Shown here: in pieces, positions 1-7,494 of the stretch
Position numbering within the stretch: position 1 is the first letter of the stretch
Layout of the letters: each line of letters starts with the position of its first letter
From: DAOOOU01 sp964435635
Lineage (GTDB): Bacteria; Bacillota_I; Bacilli_A; RF39; UBA660
Assembly: GCA_964435635.1 (NCBI GenBank)
Contig: CAYSZU010000012.1
Coordinates: forward strand, 1 to 21,920
Length of the DNA: 21,920 bases
Direction: 5' to 3'
Translations under genes and position numbers: made by a program
The notes under the pieces: model-generated
Told to the model about the DNA's origin: nothing
Databases searched by the model: none
Seen by the model: only the letters and a program-made list of their open reading frames with translations

Positions 1-826
1 GCCCTGAACTCGCTCTCCGTTATAATCGGCGGATGACATTCTTTCATCTGAAATTCATATTTCTGTGTAGCGGAATCCAGAAGTGTAACCGTACCTGTAT
101 ATTTTTCATTTACAAGCATCTTCTCTATAGAGCGCTTGCTCCACGTTTCTTTACCGGTAGGGGAAGGAATACCTGCATCTGAAAGTTTCTTTATGATGCC
201 AAGCACGCTGGCGCCATCAAGGTACCATCTGAAAACATCTCGCACAACCTTAGCCTGTTCATTGTCAATTACAAGATCTCCATCTTTACTCTTGACGTAG
301 CCGTACAGCTTTCGTTTGTAAAGGCCGGACGTACCATTTGCAGCTCTCTAGCAAGTCCCATGCGAATGTTTTCGTTTCGGCTCTCATTTTCAGCCTGGGC
401 AAAGGATTCCATCACCGAAATCATAAGGTTGCTGTCAACTTCATCGGTATCCAGATTTTCTTCTTCAAATATGATTCTGACACCTGCTGCTTTCAGCTTG
501 TTGAGTGCTGATAAAGTCTCAACAGTATCCCGGCCAAATCTGCTGATACTTTTTGTCAGGACAACGGAGATATTGTGAGCTTCACATTCTCGAAGCAGTC
601 GTTCAAATTCACGACGAGGAATTTCTCCCTTCGCTGACGCGATATCGATAAAAACATCTGCCAGCCGCCATTGACTGACATTCGCAACCGCTCTTGTCAA
701 AGCAGAAATCTGTGCCGCGAGGCTATATAACTGTTCCTTTTCGTTTGTACTGACCCTGCAATAGATTCCAACCTTCTTTTCTAACCGGTCATTCTTTGCC
801 GGGATATACCATATCTTCGAATCCAC
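1..826 (-). pseudogene. Large serine recombinase (mobile-element integrase), frameshifted and cut by the window edge
   Basis: A site-specific recombinase of the resolvase/invertase superfamily that would cut and rejoin DNA through a serine nucleophile. Seen: the GTG start at 824-826 has a strong Shine-Dalgarno (GGAGGTGA) just upstream. The N-terminal resolvase domain carries the catalytic-serine motif YCRVST and the SISRFGRDT arginine motif. The frame then breaks near 344-349: 'GLAR' should continue into 'AANGTSGLYKRKLYGY', but one base is missing and the original frame ends at 269. The downstream frame stays open from 344 to 1 and carries a normal Recombinase domain (about 114 codons, e.g. 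IPSPTGKETW). The zinc-ribbon C-terminus lies beyond the window. GC is clearly above its neighbours (28 of 60 bases in 361-420, against 14 of 60 in 5881-5940). The indel is either real decay or a sequencing error. Its position beside the rlmD 3' end suggests the edge of an integrated element. Confidence 0.85.
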
Positions 827-855
827 AAGCTCACCTCCCGTTTTAATATAGCCTA

Positions 856-884
856 ATTATATCACGTTTTATCGCCAATGATAA
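856..884 (-). promoter_or_regulatory. Probable recombinase promoter with overlapping inverted repeat
   Basis: Read on the minus strand: TTATCA (879-884), 17 bases, then TATAAT (856-861) preceded by TG, an extended -10. It lies about 30 bases before the GTG start of the recombinase. The -35 box is one arm of an inverted repeat, TGATAA/TTATCA with an 8-base spacer (879-898), which could be an operator. The promoter shape is seen; regulation is inferred. Confidence 0.5.
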
Positions 885-913
885 GTAGGCAATTATCACT
901 CTCTAAATGTGCA

Positions 914-990
914 AAAACACAACATATTGTACGTTTGCAATGTGTTTTCTCTACATATTGCGCGACATCAATACCACGCACTCAACGTGG
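914..990. other. Putative attachment-site junction between mobile element and rlmD 3' end
   Basis: This stretch spans the last codons of rlmD and the sequence just beyond its stop. It contains an 8-base direct repeat ACATATTG (922-929 and 953-960) and an inverted repeat AAAACACA/TGTGTTTT (914-921 and 941-948, 19 bases apart). The final rlmD codons (955-990) are unusually GC-rich, 21 of 36 bases by count. Large serine recombinases use roughly 50-bp imperfect inverted-repeat att sites next to their own gene, and rlmD/rumA-type genes are known insertion targets. The call as an att site is inference; the crossover bases cannot be fixed without the other element end or an empty site. Confidence 0.4.
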
Positions 991-2147
991 GCAGTGTAAG
1001 GAAACATATCAAAGAGTTTAATTGTTTTAAGCGTATAGTTTGGCGCTAATAATTTTAAATCACGCGCCAAAGTTATCGCATTACAAGAAATATATAATAT
1101 TTCGTTAGGTAGCTGCTCATTAATAATTTTGATTGTTGAACGATCAATTCCAGCTCGCGGTGGATCAATCACCATCGTATCAAATTGTTGCTCTATTTTT
1201 GTAATAGCAGTGGCTACATCACCTAATAAATATTTAATATTTTTAACTTTATTTATTTTATTATTTACTAAAGCATCTTTAATGGCACTATGAACGATTT
1301 CAATCCCATAGACAGTTTTAAACTTTGATGCTAAGCAATTACTCAAGGTGCCTACCCCACAATATAAATCAAGTAAGCTATCAGCTTCTTTAATATTTTC
1401 TAAACAATAATCAAATATTTTAGCACTAACAGCTCGATTAACTTGAAAAAATGAGTTATAACTAACTTGGAATAAATGGTTATTTATTCTATCAATAAAA
1501 TAACCATCACCATTAACAACTACTTTGTTAATGATGAATCCGACTATTTTATGTTTTGCTTTTAATACCTGATAATCAATCTTTAACTTATCTTTACTAT
1601 CAATCACAATAAGTAATTCATCGTTATAGTTTGCTCTAATTGTTATTTGACCATTCTTTATTTTTAATAATGGAATATCTTTAATAAAATTATTTATTCC
1701 TTGTTGAGCTAGCAAACATTCATCGGTTTTAACTAAAGAATGTGATTTTTCTTCGTAATAACCAGGGTTTCCTTGTTTAATTTTTAAAGTGATTTTATTG
1801 CGATAATTTAAGGGCGAAGGACTGGCAATAATTTCCGGATCAACTTCAAGGTTAGCATATTTAAGTAATATCTCTTTGACATTTTGCTTTTTGAAAGCTA
1901 AGGTATCCTCATAAGTTAAATTTAATAAGTCACACCCACCACATTTATTAAAATGAGGACATAAAGCAGCAATTCTTTTTGGACTTGGTTCATTAATTTT
2001 AAGAATAACTGCTTCATTAATCTTTTTATCAGTCTTAGTAATTTTTATTTCAACATCATCACCCGGTAAAGCTTTAGCAACAAAGGTGATTTTTTGATCT
2101 TGATAACCTATTCCATGACCTTGATGGTTTAATTTTTCAATTTTCAT
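951..2147 (-). CDS. rlmD: 23S rRNA (uracil-5-)-methyltransferase, RlmD/RumA type (TrmA family)
   Basis: A SAM-dependent methyltransferase that makes 5-methyluridine in 23S rRNA. At 398 aa it is slightly short for the family because the N-terminal TRAM-like domain (residues 1-55) is small. The [4Fe-4S] cysteines are visible at C63, C69, C72 and C144. The SAM motif I is YCGVGT (262-267), DPPRAG follows at 328-333, the nucleophile is C355 (ISCNAITLARDL) and the general base is E389 (HVECVVL). It starts 12 bases after miaB ends; its ribosome-binding site AAAGGAG overlaps the miaB stop, so the two are co-transcribed. The last dozen codons (GCC CAC ... TCG CGC) are GC-rich and unlike the rest of the gene, consistent with a 3' end replaced by the inserted element. 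Whether it acts on U1939 only or on U747 as well (RlmCD of Bacillus) cannot be told from sequence. Confidence 0.9.
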   Translation of the reverse strand: MKIEKLNHQGHGIGYQDQKITFVAKALPGDDVEIKITKTDKKINEAVILKINEPSPKRIAALCPHFNKCGGCDLLNLTYEDTLAFKKQNVKEILLKYANLEVDPEIIASPSPLNYRNKITLKIKQGNPGYYEEKSHSLVKTDECLLAQQGINNFIKDIPLLKIKNGQITIRANYNDELLIVIDSKDKLKIDYQVLKAKHKIVGFIINKVVVNGDGYFIDRINNHLFQVSYNSFFQVNRAVSAKIFDYCLENIKEADSLLDLYCGVGTLSNCLASKFKTVYGIEIVHSAIKDALVNNKINKVKNIKYLLGDVATAITKIEQQFDTMVIDPPRAGIDRSTIKIINEQLPNEILYISCNAITLARDLKLLAPNYTLKTIKLFDMFPYTAHVECVVLMSRNM

Positions 2148-2159
2148 TGTTGTTCTCCT

Positions 2160-3563
2160 TTATTCCATAATTCCGTTTAAGCTAAAGCTTTTAGCTTCAG
2201 TTATCTTAACTGCCACCGTTTGGCCAATCATTGTTTGGGACGCCTTAACATTAACTAATTTCATTGTTGGGGTATAACCAAAATACATATCTTTGCCTTT
2301 TTCACTTTGACCTTCAATTAAAACCGCAAAAGTATCGCCAACTAATTTTTGATTATTAAGTAAAGCATAATGATTAACTCTTTCATTAAGAATTTGTAAG
2401 CGTTCTTCTTTTTCTTTTTGACTAGTTTTATCTTCAATTAAAGCTGCAGGAGTACCCTCTCTTGGTGAATAAATAAAAGTAAATGCGCCATCAAACTGAC
2501 ATTTTTCAACCATTTCTAAAGTTGCTTGAAAGTCGGCTTCTGTCTCATTTGGAAAACCAACAATTATATCAGTTGTTATCGCCACATTAGGAATTTTCGT
2601 TTTAATTATATTAAACAATTCTAAATATGAAGCTGCGGTATATTGACGCCCCATTAATTTTAGAATTTGATCACTCCCCGCTTGAAGCGGTAAATGAACA
2701 TAAGGCATGATATTTTGCTTATTTGCCATGATATCAATCATTTCTGCCGTAAAATCCCAAGGGTGACTTGTGACAAATCTAATTCGAGGGATATTAGTCT
2801 CACTAACTGCTTTTAATAAAGCCGCAAAAGATAATTCGTTAGGTAAGTCTTTACCATAAGCATTAACGTTTTGGCCAAGTAAGGTTACTTCTTGATAACC
2901 TTCTTTAACTAACAAGTTAATTTCTTTAATAATTGCTTGGCTTTGACGACTTCGTTGTTTGCCTCTAGTATAAGGGACAATACAATAAGTACAAAATTTA
3001 TCACAGCCATACATAATATTAACCCAAGCTTTTATTTTTGAATCACGTTGATAGTTGATATTTTCATACACTTTACCTTCGTAACTATAAACGTTAATCT
3101 TTGTTTCATTCTGATTATTTATAATCATCTCTTCTAAATCATAAATATTATGAGTACCAAAAACAAGATCAATATATTGATACTTAGTCATAATATCATT
3201 AACAACTTTTTCTTCTTGGGCCATACAACCACACAAGCCAATGATTAAATGAGGATTAAGCTTTTTTTGATGTTTACAACGGCCTAGAAAACCAAACACT
3301 TTATCATGGGCATTTTCCCTAATTGCACAAGTATTTAAGATTACTACATCAGCTTCAGTTAAAAGATCGGTTCTAGTTAAACCAAGGTTTTCAAGGCGAA
3401 AAGCAATTTCTTCTGAATCATGAACATTCATTTGACAACCATAAGTTTTTAAAAAATACTTATGGTGATTAGTTAAAGGAGGATATTGATTTACTGGTAG
3501 ATCTTGATATTCAGTTGGTAAATCACTTCTTTTTTTAGCTTCTTTTAAACTTGGTAAATTCAT
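2160..3563 (-). CDS. miaB: tRNA-2-methylthio-N6-isopentenyladenosine-37 synthase MiaB
   Basis: A radical-SAM methylthiotransferase that adds the 2-methylthio group to i6A37 of tRNAs reading UNN codons. It has 467 aa, with the expected three domains. The N-terminal UPF0004 domain has the auxiliary-cluster cysteines C43 (YGCQMN), C79 (NTCAIRE) and C113 (CGCMAQ). The radical-SAM domain has CxxxCxxC at C187, C191 and C194 (YGCDKFCTYC) followed by VPYTRGKQRSR. A C-terminal TRAM domain covers about 398-460. The YGCQMN, NTCAIRE and GKQRSR signatures point to MiaB rather than MtaB or RimO. The ATG is preceded by AAAGGAGG. It heads a unit with rlmD. Two Fe-S enzymes in a row fit with the nearby suf operon but need not be co-regulated with it. 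Confidence 0.96.
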   Translation of the reverse strand: MNLPSLKEAKKRSDLPTEYQDLPVNQYPPLTNHHKYFLKTYGCQMNVHDSEEIAFRLENLGLTRTDLLTEADVVILNTCAIRENAHDKVFGFLGRCKHQKKLNPHLIIGLCGCMAQEEKVVNDIMTKYQYIDLVFGTHNIYDLEEMIINNQNETKINVYSYEGKVYENINYQRDSKIKAWVNIMYGCDKFCTYCIVPYTRGKQRSRQSQAIIKEINLLVKEGYQEVTLLGQNVNAYGKDLPNELSFAALLKAVSETNIPRIRFVTSHPWDFTAEMIDIMANKQNIMPYVHLPLQAGSDQILKLMGRQYTAASYLELFNIIKTKIPNVAITTDIIVGFPNETEADFQATLEMVEKCQFDGAFTFIYSPREGTPAALIEDKTSQKEKEERLQILNERVNHYALLNNQKLVGDTFAVLIEGQSEKGKDMYFGYTPTMKLVNVKASQTMIGQTVAVKITEAKSFSLNGIME

Positions 3564-3620
3564 TATTATTCCTCCTTTTTATTTTTTAAAACGTTTTGTT
3601 AATCAGGTTGATTTTAACAT

Positions 3621-3645
3621 AAAAAAACCACTATTACTAGTGATT
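3621..3645 (-). terminator. Intrinsic terminator after the DUF1307-like gene
   Basis: On the minus strand: AATCACTA, loop GTAA, TAGTGGTT (8-bp stem with one G-U pair), running into a T-tract. It begins about 10 bases after the stop codon at 3655-3657. Confidence 0.8.
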
Positions 3646-3654
3646 TATCTTTGC

Positions 3655-4137
3655 TTAATTACATTTAAAGCCGGTTTCTTCAAAGTTTTTAACAAACTCA
3701 TCTTTAACCATATTACCTTCAAGTTCCATTTGGGCTTGGGCTTCACTAGAAGCTTTTTTTGGATCAACTTCAACTTGATAAATAACTGTTTTGCCATCTT
3801 GTTTAATAGTTGTAGTCATTCCTTCATTTTCGGTCATATCTCCAGCAGCTTTAATTGATTGATAATACATATCGGCATAACTTTCTTCGGCAAAAGTCAT
3901 TTCATTAGTCCAGGCTACTTTAGTCAGTTTATCTCCTTTAAAGGTTCCGGTATAAACAAACTTTGTCTGTAAATCATTTTCGTTTTCTTCTTTTACACAG
4001 ACAATTGTACTATTTGTTACTCCGGCCATCGCGATAAAAGCGATAATTGCCAGGGCAACACCAATTGTTCCAATAATGATATTTCTTTTAGTATTTACTC
4101 TTTTTACTCCTTCAATTATAACTGGTTCTGATTTCAT
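3655..4137 (-). CDS. Small single-pass membrane protein, DUF1307-like (YehR type), function unknown
   Basis: 160 aa. An N-terminal cytoplasmic stretch of about 18 residues is followed by one membrane helix (about 19-41, IIIGTIGVALAIIAFIAMAG) and an extracytoplasmic domain of roughly 115 residues. The domain reads as short beta strands (VYTGTFKGDKL, TTTIKQDGKTVIYQVEV) with an intervening helix. That pattern resembles the DUF1307/YehR lipoprotein family as I remember it, but there is no lipobox and the assignment is by eye. Two cysteines, C47 just outside the membrane and C159 next to the C-terminus, could form a disulfide that closes the domain. The gene stands alone between two terminators, with GGAG as ribosome-binding site. 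No function is claimed. Confidence 0.75.
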   Translation of the reverse strand: MKSEPVIIEGVKRVNTKRNIIIGTIGVALAIIAFIAMAGVTNSTIVCVKEENENDLQTKFVYTGTFKGDKLTKVAWTNEMTFAEESYADMYYQSIKAAGDMTENEGMTTTIKQDGKTVIYQVEVDPKKASSEAQAQMELEGNMVKDEFVKNFEETGFKCN

Positions 4138-4180
4138 TTTCTTTTCATCTCCTATTATTATTTTAACATAGTAATTTCAA

Positions 4181-4204
4181 AATAAAAAGAGTTCTTAAAC
4201 TCTT
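4181..4204 (-). terminator. Intrinsic terminator after serS
   Basis: Minus strand: AAGAGTT, loop TAAG, AACTCTT, then TTTATTTT. It lies about 35 bases after the serS stop codon and separates serS from the next gene. Confidence 0.75.
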
Positions 4205-4237
4205 CAATAAAGCTGGCTAGTTTCAACTATTATTATA

Positions 4238-5491
4238 TTATCTTGTTGCTGGTTTAATTAGGTCTTTTCCACCCATATAAGGCCTTAGAGCAAGAGGAAT
4301 GTTAATTGACCCGTCTTCATTATAATTGTTTTCTAGAAGGGCAATTAACCCTCTTGGGGTGGCTAGAACTGTATTATTTAAGGTACTAACATAATATGTT
4401 CCTTTTTCACCTTTGGTTCTTATAGCTAAACGTCTTGCTTGAGCATCACCTAAAGTTGAACAAGAACCAACTTCAAAGTATTTTTGTTGACGAGGACTCC
4501 ATGCTTCAATATCACATGATTTAACTTTTAAATCAGCTAAATCACCACTACAACATTCTAAAGTTCGCACCGGAATATCTAAACTACAAAAGAAATCCAC
4601 CGTTAATTGCCACATTTTATTGTACCAAGCCATTGCTTCTTCTGGCCGACATAAAACAACCATTTCTTGTTTCTCAAATTGATGAACGCGATAAATTCCT
4701 CTTTCTTCTAAACCATGAGCGCCTACTTCCTTACGAAAGCATGGCGAATAAGCAGTTAAGGTTATTGGTAAATCAGTTTCNNNNNNNNNNGTCCCAATTA
4801 AATATAAATCTTCGTTTTCTATTTTATACATCATCGCATCCATTTCGGCAAATGACATAACCCCAGTGACAACATCACTTCTAATCATAAAAGGGGGAAT
4901 ACAGTAAGTAAAACCGTGATCAATCATAAAATCACGCGCATAACTTAATAAAGCTGAATGTAAGCGGGCCCCATCACCCATTAAGTAATAGAAACCATTA
5001 CCACTAGTGCGACCGGCACTATTCTTATCTAAGCTATTTAATCCTTCAAGAATATCAGCATGATATGGAATCTCATAAGATGGTATGAAGGCTTCACCAA
5101 ATCTTTCTTTTTCAACATTTTCCGCATCGCTTTTTCCAAGCGGCACTGAATCATCAATTAGATTAGGGATTAATAGCATTTTACTTCTTATAACTGTCTC
5201 ATACTCTAATTCTTGAGCTTCTAGGGTAGTAATTTCTAAGTTAATAAGGGTTACTTTTTCTTTATTAGCTTCAGCTAATTCTTTTTGTCCTTCCCTCATT
5301 AATAAACCAATTTGATCACTTAATTTGTTTTTTTCATTACGTAAATCATCAGCTCTTTTTTTAGCTTCACGATACTTAATATCAAGTTCATAAATTTCAT
5401 CAACTAAAGGTAATTTAGCAGTTTGAAACTTTTTCTTAATATTTTCCTGCACTAAGGCTTTATTTTCTCTAATTAAATTAATATCAATCAT
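4238..5491 (-). CDS. serS: Seryl-tRNA synthetase (interrupted by an assembly gap)
   Basis: A class II aminoacyl-tRNA synthetase that charges tRNA-Ser (and tRNA-Sec where present). The N-terminal coiled-coil arm (about 27-105) binds the long variable arm of the tRNA. Motif 2 is visible as FRKEVGAHG ... RVHQFEKQE and motif 3 near the C-terminus as GLIALLENN ... LRPYM. The 10 N at 4781-4790 fall between YLIGT and ETDLPIT. In homologues this stretch contains the TAExxLT serine-binding segment and is about 12 residues longer than the N run allows. The reading frame on both sides is intact, so the gene is very likely whole in the organism and the N run is a placeholder. The ATG follows AAGGAAGG. 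It lies 43 bases after a HipA-like gene with no promoter or T-box between, so it depends on the promoter at 7010-7038. Confidence 0.95.
   Translation of the reverse strand: MIDINLIRENKALVQENIKKKFQTAKLPLVDEIYELDIKYREAKKRADDLRNEKNKLSDQIGLLMREGQKELAEANKEKVTLINLEITTLEAQELEYETVIRSKMLLIPNLIDDSVPLGKSDAENVEKERFGEAFIPSYEIPYHADILEGLNSLDKNSAGRTSGNGFYYLMGDGARLHSALLSYARDFMIDHGFTYCIPPFMIRSDVVTGVMSFAEMDAMMYKIENEDLYLIGXXXXETDLPITLTAYSPCFRKEVGAHGLEERGIYRVHQFEKQEMVVLCRPEEAMAWYNKMWQLTVDFFCSLDIPVRTLECCSGDLADLKVKSCDIEAWSPRQQKYFEVGSCSTLGDAQARRLAIRTKGEKGTYYVSTLNNTVLATPRGLIALLENNYNEDGSINIPLALRPYMGGKDLIKPATR
4781..4790. other. Assembly gap (10 N)
   Basis: Ten unknown bases inside serS. A round number of N marks a scaffold join of unestimated length rather than ten uncalled bases; SerRS conservation implies about 36 more bases are missing here. 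Confidence 0.95.
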
Positions 5492-5534
5492 CGTTATTTT
5501 CCTTCCTTTATAAAAATCGTTTTATTAATAATAA

Positions 5535-6983
5535 TTAACTAATAAAGCGACTAAAAATATAAACAATCATTATGATTAAAAGGGCCATTATCGTTATAAA
5601 TTTAAGATTAATCCGACCACTATCATCAAGAATAATTCCTGGCATCGATCCATCGTTTAAGGATAATGATTGACCTTTAGCTTTTTTAACCCCTTGGCCT
5701 CTTTGCAGAGCACTAGCCCGGCTCGTGGCAATCTCAGTATTAGTAGCATCAGTTAGTTGATCATCAACTGAATCAGGGGCATTATTTTTTGCGGTTCCTA
5801 ATTCATGTTCCATCATAGCAATATTATTAGCAATCGTTTGTTGATATTCTTTTCCTACCCCATAAGTTAAAAAATCTCTTATTACTAAATTAAGGGCATC
5901 TGTAATTACTGCTTTATTATTAATGATCATTCTTGATTTATTTTTAATAAAAGGATAATAATTTGCCACTAAAGTTTTATATAATTCCCCTTTATTAACA
6001 ATGAAATTATTTAAAAAGACATTACTTGGCTCGATATCTGGTCCAGCAATAACTGCTTTATCAAAAAGCGCACCAAAACGATAAGTAAATGGTGTTTTAG
6101 TTGGATCAACAACTACCCCATAATTAGAAAAGGTGCTATCAACGCTATTAGAAAAAAGTTCAAATATTTTCATATCAAAAAACTTTTGAACTAGTTCTGC
6201 TTCATTCTCTGGTGTTATTTGGGGTAATCCAGCAATTACTTTTAAGGAAAATTCAATTCCAACATTATATAATTCCGGAAGGGATGAAGCACTAATATCA
6301 TGATTCTTATCAAGGGGATACTTATTGTTATATTCTTGGAGCCAAGCTTTTATCTCAGGTTTTTCGGTATGAGCAAAAACAATCTTTGCTAGTTCTTCAA
6401 AGTCATAAAACTTTTCCGTAACTTTCTGACAACAGTTTTCACTAAGGGCCCCAATCGGTTTCATAGATTCATCATAAACCCGATAAGTTTTTGCCATTTC
6501 AACATCAAGCAAGAAAGCAATTTGACTCATAATAACTTCTAAATCATCTAAGTATAAAGCCGTTACCTGACTACTATCTTTGCGGAAAGCAGTTTTTTCT
6601 GGATCATCATTAATCATTACTTTAACTGGTTTATTAATTCCTTTACCAGGTTCACTTACTTTAGTTAATTTAGCAGCTTGAATTGTCTTTTGGCCATTAT
6701 TATAACTAACTAGATAACAGTTTTGACCATTTTCAAAAGGTCCAACACCAGCTTTATATGAAGCAATTATTTCTTCATGGCGTTGGTCATGTTTATAGAA
6801 CGCTAATTTTTCATTAAATTGTCTTTCAATATCGGCTTCTATTTCAGTAAGTGAGGCCGATGAACTTAAATATTTATTAAGGGAATTTTGAAATTGTTGA
6901 TTAGTAACTTCAATTCCAGTTTCAGTCATTAATAAATCTATCTTATTAATTAACATGTTCTTAATTGCTTCTTCTCTTGACAT
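5535..6983 (-). CDS. Tail-anchored membrane protein with a HipA-kinase-like signature, function unknown
   Basis: About 482 aa. Not identified by strong homology. Numbering here is from an in-frame GTG at 6992. Residues 145-185 (ALYLDDLEVIMSQIAFLLDV, then a short strand) and 270-313 resemble the HipA C-terminal kinase fold. In particular NSVDSTFSNYG (282-292), followed by FGALFDK (306-312), matches the layout of HipA NxDxHxxNxG and the later metal-binding aspartate. D285, N290 and D311 are in place, but the histidine is replaced by F288. A Ser/Thr/Gln/Ala-rich linker (about 400-460) leads to one C-terminal membrane helix (about 464-481) and a five-residue tail, so the bulk is cytoplasmic. Two starts are possible: the GTG, only 3 bases after AGGAG, or the ATG at 6983 used here. 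It is first in a unit with serS. Confidence 0.8.
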   Translation of the reverse strand: MSREEAIKNMLINKIDLLMTETGIEVTNQQFQNSLNKYLSSSASLTEIEADIERQFNEKLAFYKHDQRHEEIIASYKAGVGPFENGQNCYLVSYNNGQKTIQAAKLTKVSEPGKGINKPVKVMINDDPEKTAFRKDSSQVTALYLDDLEVIMSQIAFLLDVEMAKTYRVYDESMKPIGALSENCCQKVTEKFYDFEELAKIVFAHTEKPEIKAWLQEYNNKYPLDKNHDISASSLPELYNVGIEFSLKVIAGLPQITPENEAELVQKFFDMKIFELFSNSVDSTFSNYGVVVDPTKTPFTYRFGALFDKAVIAGPDIEPSNVFLNNFIVNKGELYKTLVANYYPFIKNKSRMIINNKAVITDALNLVIRDFLTYGVGKEYQQTIANNIAMMEHELGTAKNNAPDSVDDQLTDATNTEIATSRASALQRGQGVKKAKGQSLSLNDGSMPGIILDDSGRINLKFITIMALLIIMIVYIFSRFIS

Positions 6984-7009
6984 CTTAAGCACCTACTCCT
7001 ATGTTTATA

Positions 7010-7038
7010 ATTATACTTGATAATAATTGAAATTTCAA
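7010..7038 (-). promoter_or_regulatory. Sigma-A-type promoter for the HipA-like/serS unit
   Basis: Minus strand: TTGAAA (7033-7038), a spacer of exactly 17 bases, then TATAAT (7010-7015), about 27 bases before the start codon. It matches the housekeeping consensus at 11 of 12 positions. It lies just downstream of the suf operon terminator, so the two units are transcribed independently. Confidence 0.8.
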
Positions 7039-7059
7039 TTTAAGTTAACATAAATATTA

Positions 7060-7080
7060 AAGCAACCGTTAAGGTTGCTT
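7060..7080 (-). terminator. Intrinsic terminator of the suf operon, overlapping the sufU stop
   Basis: Perfect 8-bp stem AAGCAACC/GGTTGCTT with a 5-base loop that contains part of the sufU stop codon. On the minus strand it is followed by TTTAATATT, a modest U-tract. Confidence 0.75.
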
Positions 7081-7494
7081 TTTAGTTAGTAAAGATTTTA
7101 ACCCACGCCATGGTAATAAGGCACAATTCTTCCGGTTCTGCTGCTTATATATTTCATCAAAACAGTTTGCTTCCCCAAGGAGTTCAATCTGATAAGCTTG
7201 TTCGTTAATCATTTTTTCATATTCATTAACTAAATGAAGCGCTGCTTCTTTAGTCTTACCAATTACTAATTTAGCCATAATTGAAGTAGCCGCCGTACTA
7301 ATAGCACAAGCTTCACCATCAAATTTTAAATCTTTAATTAAATCGTTTTCAATTAATAAAAATAAATTAATATTATCAATACAAGATTCATTATTACTAT
7401 TTGCTTTAAGATAGTTACTATCAGCAACAGTTTGTTTATTATAAGGGTTTAAATAATTATTCATAATTATTTCTCTTTTTAAATTAGGATCCAT
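7069..7494 (-). CDS. sufU: SufU, zinc-dependent sulfur-transfer protein for SufS
   Basis: An IscU-fold protein that takes persulfide sulfur from SufS and passes it on to the SufBCD-type scaffold. 141 aa, normal for SufU. The N-terminus NLKREIIMNNYLNPYNK matches the family start. The zinc/sulfur ligands are C38 and D40 (ESCID), C63 (GEACAIS) and C124 (KNCALLPW), equivalent to C41, D43, C66 and C128 of B. subtilis SufU. The TAATG overlap with the sufS stop and the GGGAG eight bases upstream support the ATG at 7492-7494. Last gene of the operon. In Bacillus sufB follows here; in this window a terminator follows instead. Confidence 0.93.
   Translation of the reverse strand: MDPNLKREIIMNNYLNPYNKQTVADSNYLKANSNNESCIDNINLFLLIENDLIKDLKFDGEACAISTAATSIMAKLVIGKTKEAALHLVNEYEKMINEQAYQIELLGEANCFDEIYKQQNRKNCALLPWRGLKSLLTKKQP

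Noticed and set aside
1..850. The whole left end as contaminating sequence joined by misassembly
   Set aside because: Not excluded, but the join falls just after the rlmD stop in the orientation expected for an integrated serine-recombinase element, and the rlmD frame is complete, which a random chimera would rarely give.
3588..3597. AAAACGTTTT palindrome upstream of miaB as an operator
   Set aside because: Ten bases of mostly A/T symmetry are expected by chance here and no clear promoter frames it.
4633..4860. Plus-strand open frame across the N gap, and other plus-strand frames inside dnaE, polC and miaB
   Set aside because: They lie antisense to strongly conserved genes, have no ribosome-binding site and no family resemblance.
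5492..5534. T-box riboswitch upstream of serS
   Set aside because: Only 43 bases separate serS from the upstream gene, with no terminator hairpin or T-box motif.
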